Shown here piece after piece: positions 57,687 to 64,000 of a stretch of DNA of 64,000 nucleotides. Positions within the stretch are counted from its first letter, which is position 1; each line of letters opens with the position of its first letter. The notes under the pieces were generated by a model. The model saw only the letters and a list, made by a program, of their open reading frames with translations, had not been told where the DNA came from and did not search any database. Location of the stretch: assembly GCF_003096675.1 (NCBI RefSeq), contig NZ_QEKW01000012.1, positions 1 through 64,000 of the forward strand. Reading direction: 5' to 3'. The stretch is from Actinomycetospora cinnamomea (GTDB lineage Bacteria > Actinomycetota > Actinomycetes > Mycobacteriales > Pseudonocardiaceae). The position numbers were made by a program, and so were the translations under genes.

Positions 57687-58559
57687 ATGTCCCGTCGACG
57701 CCCAGCCGTACACGACCCGGGACGGTCCGACCCCGTGACTCCGGAGCCGCTCGCTCACGACCCGCTCGCCCCGGATCCCCTGACCTGCCTCCTCGATCCC
57801 GACCACCCGCACAGGCCACGGATCGTGACGGAGGGCCCGGTCGCCTGGCTCACCGCGCTGCTCGCGGGCGCCGTCTTCGCGATCGACGGGGCCGACGTCG
57901 GCAGCGTCGTCGGGCTGAGCAGCGAGGGGGCCCGCACCTGGGCGGCCACGCTCCCGGTGGCGGAGGATCTCGACCGGCGGGGCGTGGAGTGGGGAGAGGG
58001 GCCCGGCGCCGACGCACTCCGCGGGCGAACGCCGCCCGGCACCGTGACGGTCACCCCTCTCGACGAGGTCGCGACCCGGCGCTGGCCGCGTTGGTCGGCG
58101 CGGGCCCGCTCGGTGGGGATCGCGGCGACGCTGTCGGTGGTCCTGCCCGGAGGGTCGCCCAAGAGGCCCGCGGTGCTGGTGGTGCACGGGCCCGACACGT
58201 CATCGTTCGGGGCCTCGTCCGTGAGCGCCGCCCGGGCGTTCGCCGCACCCGTAGCGGTGGCCGTGCAGGCCACCGCGCGCGTCGCAGGCCTGGAGCGGGC
58301 GCTCGAGAACCGGGACGTCATCGGTCGCGCCAAGGGTCTGCTGATGGCACGCGGAGGTGTCGACGACGAGGAGGCCTTCGGCCAGCTCGTCGCGGTCTCC
58401 CAGCGCCGGAACCTCCGCCTGGCGGAGGTCGCCGCCGAAATCGTCGAGCGTCACTCGGCGCGGCGGCCGGCGCCGCACCCCGCACCGGGTCCGACGCCGG
58501 ACGCGACCCCGCGTCCGGGACCGCGTCCGGCACCGCCGGCATCACGCCGGGCCGGCTGA
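57687..58559 (+). CDS. GAF-ANTAR RNA-binding regulator
   Basis: Predicted 290-aa cytosolic regulator: a GAF-like sensor about residues 45-205 and an ANTAR domain about 208-265 (ALENRDVIGRAKGLLMARGG, then EEAFGQLVAVSQRRNLRLAE and VAAEIV), followed by a Pro-rich tail. ANTAR proteins bind paired RNA hairpins and prevent transcription termination. Its targets are unknown, but the leader stem-loops upstream of the two flanking genes make it a candidate worth testing. ATG 57687 lies in a 261-bp gap that contains a perfect GGTCCGGACC palindrome (57568-57577). Confidence 0.88.
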   Translation: MSRRRPAVHDPGRSDPVTPEPLAHDPLAPDPLTCLLDPDHPHRPRIVTEGPVAWLTALLAGAVFAIDGADVGSVVGLSSEGARTWAATLPVAEDLDRRGVEWGEGPGADALRGRTPPGTVTVTPLDEVATRRWPRWSARARSVGIAATLSVVLPGGSPKRPAVLVVHGPDTSSFGASSVSAARAFAAPVAVAVQATARVAGLERALENRDVIGRAKGLLMARGGVDDEEAFGQLVAVSQRRNLRLAEVAAEIVERHSARRPAPHPAPGPTPDATPRPGPRPAPPASRRAG

Positions 58560-58576
58560 ACATCGGCCAGGGAGAC

Positions 58577-58593
58577 GGTTGACCCTCCAGCCG
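58577..58593 (+). promoter_or_regulatory. GGTTGAC-N5-AGCC leader element, copy 5
   Basis: GGTTGACCCTCCAGCCG begins 46 bases before the ThDP enzyme start and 14 bases before its GAGGAGGG. CGGTT and AGCCG can pair around an eight-base loop. Confidence 0.6.
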
Positions 58594-58622
58594 CTCCCGT
58601 CGCGTCAGAGGAGGGATCGCTC

Positions 58623-60434
58623 GTGCAGGTCGCCGACTACATCCTGGCCCGGCTGCGGGACTGGGGCATCCACCGGATCTACGGCTATCCCGGGGACGGG
58701 ATCAACGCGTTCCTCGGCGCTCTGGACCGCGCCGACGGGGACCCGGAGCTGATCCAGCCGCGCCACGAGGAGATGGGCGCGTTCATGGCGACGGCCCACG
58801 CCAAGTTCACCGGGGAGATCGGCTGCTGCATGGCCACCTCCGGCGGTGGCACCGTCCACCTGCTCAACGGGCTCTACGACGCGAAGCTCGACCACCAGCC
58901 CGTGGTGGCGATCGTCGGGCAGCAGAAGCGCATCTCGTTGGGATCGGCCTACCAGCAGGAGATCGACCCGAACACGCTCTACAAGGACGTCTCGTCGGAC
59001 TTCCTGCAGACCTGCATGCATCCCGCGCAGGCCCGCCACCTCGTCGACCGCGCCTGCAAGGTCGCGCTCTCGAACCGCACGGTCGCGACCATCATCGTCC
59101 CGGACGACGTGGGGGAGGAGGACGCGGTTCCCTCGCCGCCGCGCGAGCACGGGGCCGTCTACTCCAGCATCGGCTGGACCCGTTCGCGCGTGCTCCCGGA
59201 CGAGGCCGAGCTGCGCAAGGCCGCCGACGTCCTCAACGCCGGGCAGAAGGTCGCCATGGTCGTGGGGCAGGGCGCCCAGACCGCGGCCGACGAGGTGATG
59301 GAGGTCGCCGACCTCCTCGGGGCCGGGGTGGCCAAGACCTCGCTCGGGCGCGTCGAGCCATCCGACGACCTACCCTACGTGACGGGTCCGATCGGTCTGC
59401 TCGGGTCCACGGCCACCGAGGACATGATCTCCAACTGCGACACGCTGTTCTTCGTCGGCACCAGCTTCCCCTATGCGGAGTGGCTGCCGCAGGAGGGCCA
59501 GGCGCGCGGCGTCGAGATCGACATCGATGGCCGCTACATCGGCATCCGCTACCCGATGGAGGCCCACCTCGTCGGTGACGCGGGAGACACCCTGCGCGAG
59601 CTCCGACCGCTGCTCGAGCGCAAGACCGATCGGTCGTGGCGGGAGCGGATCGAGAGCCGGGTGGACGAGTGGCACCGGGTCCTCGACGACCGTGCCCACG
59701 ACGCCGCGGATCCGCTCAACCCCGAGCTGGTGGTCCACGAGCTCTCGCAGCGCCTGCCCGCCGGGGCGATCGTGACGACCGACGCCGGGTCGGTGGCCAA
59801 CTGGTGGGCGCGCCACCTCGTGCTGCGCCGCGGGATGAAGGCGTCGCTGGCCGGCAACCTGGCGACGATGGGGCCGGGCACCCCCTACGCCATCGCCGCG
59901 CGCTTCGCGTTCCCCGACCGCCCCGTCATCGCCGTCATCGGGGACGGGGTGTTCCAGATGAACGGCATGGCCGAGATGATCACGATCAAGCGCTACTGGG
60001 ACCGTTTCCAGAGCGCGCCGCTGGTGTTCTGCGTGTTCAACAACCAGGACCTCAACCAGGTCACCTGGGAACAACGGGCGATGGCGGGTGATCCGAAGTA
60101 CCCGGGCTCCCAGTGGATCCCCGACGTCCCCTACGCCGAGTACGCGAGGCTGCTCGGCCTGCGGGGCATCCGCTGCGACAGCCCGGAGGAGATCGGGCGT
60201 GCGTGGGACGAGGCGTTGGGCTCGACCGTGCCGTGCGTGCTGGAGGTCGTCGTCGACCCCGAGATCCCGCCGGTGCCACCGCACATCATGAGCGAGCAGG
60301 CCAAGAAGGCCGCGACGGCGATGGCCAAGGGTGACCCCGAGGCCGCCGGACTCATGCGCAAGGGCGTCAAGCAGAAGGCCCACGAGTTCACCGAATCCGT
60401 GAAGACCCACCTTCCGGGCGGCAGCGACCGCTGA
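58623..60434 (+). CDS. ThDP-dependent enzyme, pyruvate-oxidase/acetolactate-synthase-like
   Basis: Predicted 603-aa enzyme with the three domains of the pyruvate oxidase family: Pyr domain about 1-175 (catalytic Glu in QPRHEEMGAFMATAHAK), central domain about 195-325 and PP domain about 365-545, with the ThDP-Mg motif starting IGDGVFQMNG near residue 439 and ending VFCVFNNQDL. The substrate is likely pyruvate or another 2-oxoacid, decarboxylated with electrons passed to quinone or oxygen. The tail EAAGLMRKGVKQKAHEFTES may bind membrane. GTG 58623 follows GAGGAGGG; the next gene starts 28 bp on. Confidence 0.88.
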   Translation: MQVADYILARLRDWGIHRIYGYPGDGINAFLGALDRADGDPELIQPRHEEMGAFMATAHAKFTGEIGCCMATSGGGTVHLLNGLYDAKLDHQPVVAIVGQQKRISLGSAYQQEIDPNTLYKDVSSDFLQTCMHPAQARHLVDRACKVALSNRTVATIIVPDDVGEEDAVPSPPREHGAVYSSIGWTRSRVLPDEAELRKAADVLNAGQKVAMVVGQGAQTAADEVMEVADLLGAGVAKTSLGRVEPSDDLPYVTGPIGLLGSTATEDMISNCDTLFFVGTSFPYAEWLPQEGQARGVEIDIDGRYIGIRYPMEAHLVGDAGDTLRELRPLLERKTDRSWRERIESRVDEWHRVLDDRAHDAADPLNPELVVHELSQRLPAGAIVTTDAGSVANWWARHLVLRRGMKASLAGNLATMGPGTPYAIAARFAFPDRPVIAVIGDGVFQMNGMAEMITIKRYWDRFQSAPLVFCVFNNQDLNQVTWEQRAMAGDPKYPGSQWIPDVPYAEYARLLGLRGIRCDSPEEIGRAWDEALGSTVPCVLEVVVDPEIPPVPPHIMSEQAKKAATAMAKGDPEAAGLMRKGVKQKAHEFTESVKTHLPGGSDR

Positions 60435-60462
60435 CATCCGCACGGCCGAGAGGAGGAGCCGG

Positions 60463-63400
60463 ATGGTCGTCCACCTGCAGGATCCGGTCGTACGGCGACG
60501 CCGTGGGGAGGGCGGCGCCCTCGAGGCGGCGTTGCGGGCCCGCGTCGAGGGCGAGGTGCGCTTCGACGCGGGTACCCGCGCGACCTACTCCACCGACGCG
60601 TCGAACTACCGAGAGGTACCGATCGGCGTCGTCGTCCCGCGCAGCGTCGACGACGCGGTGGCGGCGATCGCCGTGTGCCACGAGCACGGTGCCCCGGTGC
60701 TCTCGCGCGGCGGCGGGACGAACCTCGCCGGCAGTACCACCAACACCGCGGTGGTGATCGACTGGACGAAGTACTGCGACCGCCTGGTCTCGCTCGACGT
60801 CGACGCGCGGACGGCCGTGGTGGAGCCGGGGGTCGCGCTCGACCCGCTCAACGACCAGCTGGCCCCGCACGGGCTCAAGGTCGGACCGAAGCCGTCCACC
60901 CACGTCAGCTGCTCGCTCGGCGGCATGATCGGCAACAACTCCTGCGGCTCCACGGCGCAGGCCTACGGCAAGATGGTCGACTCGGTCCGGCGGCTCGAGG
61001 TGCTCACCCACGACGGCGAGCGGTTCTGGTGCGGCCCGACCGACGAGGAGGAGTACACCCGGATCGTGCGGGCGGGCGACCGCCGGGCGGAGATCTACCG
61101 GCGGCTCCGGGAGCTGCGGGACACCTACGCCGACGACATCCGCGCCCGCTTCCCGGACATCCCGCGCCGCGTGTCGGGCTACAACCTCGACTCGCTGCTG
61201 CCCGAGAAGGGCTTCGACGTGGCGAAGGCGCTGGTCGGGAGCGAGAGCACGCTGGTGACGGTGCTGCAGGCCGAGATCGACCTCTTCACGACGCGTCAGG
61301 GCTCGACGCTCGTCGTCCTGGGCTATCCCGACGTGGTCGCCGCGGCCCGGGACGTCCCTGCGGTCGTGGCGCACGGGCCGGCGGCCCTGGAGGGGGTCGA
61401 CCAGCGGCTGGTCGAGCTCGAACGACGGGAGTCGCTGAGCCTCGGGGCGATCGCGCAGCTGCCGCAGGGCCAGGCGTGGCTGCTCGCCCAGTTCTCCGGC
61501 GACGACCAGGACGCCGCCGACCGAGCGGCGCGGAGCCTGGTCGAGGAGTTCCGGGCGCACGACGACGGCCCGAGCGTCGAGCTCGTCGACGAGCCGGTCA
61601 GCGAGGAGCAGCTCTGGGAGGCCCGGGAGGCCGGGTTGGCGGCCACCGCCTACCCCCCGCTCGGGCGGGAGACCCACCCGGGCTGGGAGGACGCGGCGGT
61701 GGCGCCCGACCGGCTCGGGGACTACCTGTCCGAGTTCTGCGACCTGCTCGAACGCTACGGCTACGGCTCCTCGGCGATCTACGGGCACTTCGGTCAGGGC
61801 TGCGTCCACTGCCGCATCCCCTTCGACCTCGGCACCGCCGGCGGGATCCGTCACTACCGGGAGTTCGTGGAGGAGGCCGCACGGCTCGTCGCGTCCTACG
61901 GCGGGTCGCTCTCGGGCGAGCACGGCGACGGCCAGGCCCGCGGCGAGCTGTTGTCGATCATGTTCGGCGACCGGGTCGTCGAGGCGTTCGGCGAGGTCAA
62001 GGCCCTGTTCGACCCCCACGACCGGATGAACCCGGGCAAGGTGGTGCACCCGCGGGCCGTCGACGCGGACCTGCGCCAGGGCGTCGACTACCGGCCCTGG
62101 CAACCCGAGACGTGGTTCGACTATCCCGACGACGCGGGGAAGTTCTCGAACGCCGCGGCCCGCTGTGTCGGCATCGGCAAGTGCCGTGGCGAGGAGAGCG
62201 GGGTCATGTGCCCGAGCTACCGGGCCACCCGCGAGGAGGAGCACTCCACCCGCGGCCGCGCGCGTGTCCTGTTCGAGATGCTGCAGGGTGACGTGATCAC
62301 CGACGGGTGGCGTTCGGAGGAGGTCCGCGACGCCCTCGACCTCTGCCTCGCCTGCAAGGGCTGCAAGAGCGACTGCCCGGTCAGCGTCGACATGACGACG
62401 TACAAGGCCGAGTTCCTCACCCACCACTACGCGCGCCGGCCCTGGCGCCGGCCGCTCGCGCACTGGTCGATGGGGTGGCTGCCGCTGTGGGCCCACCTGG
62501 CGACGCTGGGACGGCCGCTGGCCCGCACGGTCAACGCCGTCACCGCGACCCCGGGGCTCGCTCGCGTGGTCAAGACCCTCGGCGGGGTCGCGCCCCAGCG
62601 CGAGGTGCCCGCCTTCGCCGAGCAACGCTTCACCGACTGGTTCCGTGGCCGCCCACGGGACGACGGGGCGGGCGAGGCGCCGCAGGGCCGGGTGCTGCTG
62701 TGGCCCGACACGTTCACCGACCACTTCCACCCCGCGATCGCCCGCGCCGCGGTGGACGTGCTCGAGGACGCGGGGTTCGAGGTGACGATCCCCGCCACCA
62801 CCGTGTGCTGCGGCCTGACCTGGATCTCCACCGGCCAGCTGCCGGTCGCCCAGCGGGTGCTGGAGCGGACCCTCGAGGTCCTGCGCCCGCAGCTGCACGA
62901 CGGCACACCGATCGTGGTCCTCGAGCCCAGCTGCGCCGCGACCTTCCGCTCGGACCTTCCGGAGCTCATGGCCGGTGACGAGGACGCCCACCGGCTGGCG
63001 GGACAGACGGTCACGCTCGCCGAGCTGCTGGTGCAGCGGGCGCCGGACTGGCGTCCTGGCACGTCCCTCGGGCGCGACGCCATCGCCCAGCCGCACTGCC
63101 ACCAGCACGCGATCATGGGCACGAGCGCGGACCGGCAGGTCATGGCGGCGGCCGGGCTCGACGCCGAGATCCTCGACGCCGGTTGCTGCGGGCTCGCCGG
63201 CAACTTCGGCTTCGAGGCGGGGCACTACGACGTGTCGATGGCCTGCGCGGAGGACAAGCTGCTGCCGCGGGTGCGCGACACCGCAGACTCGACCCTCGTG
63301 CTGGCCGACGGATTCAGCTGCCGGAGCCAGATCGAGCAGTCCGGCGTCGGCCGGACCCCGGTGCACCTCGCCGAGGTGCTCGCCGCGGCCGTGCGGGGCC

Positions 63401-63573
63401 ACCGGCCGGGATCCCGGCCCGACGACGACCTCGCCGAGCGGCCGGCCAGACCGGAGGGTATCGCTCGCGCGGCGATCCTCGCGATCCTCGCGGGCCTCGG
63501 CGCGGGGCTCGCGGCCGCGGGCGGGGGCGCCCTGCTCGCCGCTGGGACGGCCGGCCGCCGCCGGACCGCTTGA
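60463..63573 (+). CDS. FAD-linked oxidase / Fe-S oxidoreductase fusion (GlcD-GlcF type)
   Basis: Predicted 1036-aa fusion. Residues about 40-260 are an FAD-binding-4 domain (VLSRGGGTNLAGSTTN, GGMIGNNSCGSTAQAYGKM), followed by a GlcD-type C-terminal domain to about 530 (SGEHGDGQARGELL, NPGKVVHP). Two [4Fe-4S] sites follow: CVGIGKCRGEESGVMCPSY (Cys568) and CLACKGCKSDCP (Cys628). The CCG domains have VCCGLTW and AGCCGLAGNFGF (about 908). A C-terminal helix (AAILAILAGLGAGLAAAGGG) anchors it to the membrane. It probably oxidises D-lactate or another 2-hydroxyacid to feed quinone, and its product would suit the ThDP enzyme upstream. Confidence 0.92.
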   Translation: MVVHLQDPVVRRRRGEGGALEAALRARVEGEVRFDAGTRATYSTDASNYREVPIGVVVPRSVDDAVAAIAVCHEHGAPVLSRGGGTNLAGSTTNTAVVIDWTKYCDRLVSLDVDARTAVVEPGVALDPLNDQLAPHGLKVGPKPSTHVSCSLGGMIGNNSCGSTAQAYGKMVDSVRRLEVLTHDGERFWCGPTDEEEYTRIVRAGDRRAEIYRRLRELRDTYADDIRARFPDIPRRVSGYNLDSLLPEKGFDVAKALVGSESTLVTVLQAEIDLFTTRQGSTLVVLGYPDVVAAARDVPAVVAHGPAALEGVDQRLVELERRESLSLGAIAQLPQGQAWLLAQFSGDDQDAADRAARSLVEEFRAHDDGPSVELVDEPVSEEQLWEAREAGLAATAYPPLGRETHPGWEDAAVAPDRLGDYLSEFCDLLERYGYGSSAIYGHFGQGCVHCRIPFDLGTAGGIRHYREFVEEAARLVASYGGSLSGEHGDGQARGELLSIMFGDRVVEAFGEVKALFDPHDRMNPGKVVHPRAVDADLRQGVDYRPWQPETWFDYPDDAGKFSNAAARCVGIGKCRGEESGVMCPSYRATREEEHSTRGRARVLFEMLQGDVITDGWRSEEVRDALDLCLACKGCKSDCPVSVDMTTYKAEFLTHHYARRPWRRPLAHWSMGWLPLWAHLATLGRPLARTVNAVTATPGLARVVKTLGGVAPQREVPAFAEQRFTDWFRGRPRDDGAGEAPQGRVLLWPDTFTDHFHPAIARAAVDVLEDAGFEVTIPATTVCCGLTWISTGQLPVAQRVLERTLEVLRPQLHDGTPIVVLEPSCAATFRSDLPELMAGDEDAHRLAGQTVTLAELLVQRAPDWRPGTSLGRDAIAQPHCHQHAIMGTSADRQVMAAAGLDAEILDAGCCGLAGNFGFEAGHYDVSMACAEDKLLPRVRDTADSTLVLADGFSCRSQIEQSGVGRTPVHLAEVLAAAVRGHRPGSRPDDDLAERPARPEGIARAAILAILAGLGAGLAAAGGGALLAAGTAGRRRTA

Positions 63574-63619
63574 GGAGCAGCGGCCTGGCGGACGGTGACG
63601 GCCTCCTCGAGCGATGTCG

Positions 63620-64000
63620 TCAGCGGGGTCCCGGTGCGCAGCGTTCACTCGACTCCTCGACGTCCTGAGAGGGGCGCCGGGACTCGCTCGGGCGCTGGGG
63701 ATGCTCGGCGTGGCGCAGCAGCAGGAGGGCGGCGGCCGCCACCACGACGGCGGCGACGCCGGCGAGGGCCAGCCAGGCGCCGTCGCGGACGTCCTCGCCG
63801 AACACCAGGACGCCCCACAGGACCGACGCCAGGGGGTTGACGAGGGTGAAGCCGGGCTGGGAGGCGACGAGGCTGCCGGCCTGCAGGGCCTTCTGCAGCA
63901 GGAAGAACGACGTCGGCCCCACCACCACGGCGGCGTAGGTCTGCCAGCTCGTCAGTACCATGTCCAGGCCGCCGTGCCGCCACAGCGCGCCGACCCCCGC
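63620..64000 (-). CDS. DMT-type transporter, C-terminal part
   Basis: The frame runs off the right edge; about 127 C-terminal residues are visible ending at 63620. Segments TSWQTYAAVVVGPTSFFLLQ, PGFTLVNPLASVLWGVLVFG and a final helix LALAGVAAVVVAAAALLLLR match the C-terminal half of small-multidrug/EamA-like (DMT) permeases. A polar tail of about 30 residues follows. Substrate unknown, and the N-terminal helices lie outside the window. It is convergent with the oxidase fusion. Confidence 0.7.
   Translation of the reverse strand, partial: AGVGALWRHGGLDMVLTSWQTYAAVVVGPTSFFLLQKALQAGSLVASQPGFTLVNPLASVLWGVLVFGEDVRDGAWLALAGVAAVVVAAAALLLLRHAEHPQRPSESRRPSQDVEESSERCAPGPR

Overview
The window is very GC-rich, packed with GTG starts and 4-base ATGA/GTGA stop-start overlaps, and carries actinobacterial marker families: an actinobacterial-type QcrA/QcrB/QcrC set, an ECF42-type sigma factor with a YCII partner, MalT-like LAL regulators, an ANTAR regulator and a GlxA-type copper oxidase. 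The content suggests an actinomycete, most plausibly of the Pseudonocardiaceae; that placement is inference, since no rRNA or other phylogenetic marker is present. No tRNA, rRNA, CRISPR array, insertion sequence or prophage was recognised.

Region 1 (1-15.3 kb and again 20.3-24.4 kb) looks like a dormancy/stress island. It holds five universal stress protein genes (one frameshifted; a sixth lies at 34.3 kb), CBS-domain proteins, a phosphotransferase-like/AAA kinase fusion beside a USP gene, a flavodoxin, a small heat-shock protein and a phosphoribosyltransferase-hydrolase fusion. This is the inventory of the mycobacterial DosR (DevR) regulon. Boxes resembling the DosR site (GGGnC-N4-GnCCC) sit 42-44 bases upstream of five start codons that have no obvious ribosome binding site, so these genes may be DosR-type activated and leaderless.

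Region 2 (15.4-31.1 kb) mixes small regulators and enzymes: a MarR/SRPBCC divergent pair with a palindromic operator, a YCII/ECF42 pair, an avidin homologue, a large LAL regulator with a palindrome in front of its downstream operon, and a membrane-anchored galactose-oxidase-like copper radical oxidase. Region 3 (31.5-38.2 kb) carries a BCCT transporter, a small acidic protein, a USP/winged-helix pair (the latter frameshifted), an MFS permease, an AI-2E family protein and a lipoprotein.

Region 4 (38.2-52.1 kb) is a respiratory island. One strand encodes cytochrome oxidase subunits II and I, two small membrane proteins, cytochrome b (QcrB) and the Rieske protein (QcrA). The other strand encodes a selenocysteine-containing formate dehydrogenase (in-frame TGA plus SECIS hairpin), its four-cluster ferredoxin subunit, an NrfD-like membrane subunit and the missing diheme QcrC. 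Together they could carry electrons from formate through quinol to oxygen. The oxidase subunit I keeps its metal ligands but lacks the usual D- and K-channel Glu and Lys. Region 5 (52.3-64 kb) has a GlsB-like protein, an SDR enzyme, a GH15 enzyme with an enolase-superfamily enzyme, an ANTAR regulator, a ThDP-dependent pyruvate-oxidase-like enzyme, a giant GlcD-GlcF-type FAD/Fe-S oxidase and the end of a DMT-type transporter.

The most unusual signal is a conserved leader element, GGTTGAC-N5/6-AGCC, found five times. Every copy is 43-64 bases upstream of a start codon: lipoprotein, ctaC, formate dehydrogenase, enolase/GH15 operon and the ThDP enzyme. It can be drawn as an RNA stem-loop or read as a DNA operator, and it would tie the respiratory and carbon-metabolism genes into one regulon. 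Three genes each need one extra G or C to restore their frame, and one small gene is cut by an in-frame TAG.
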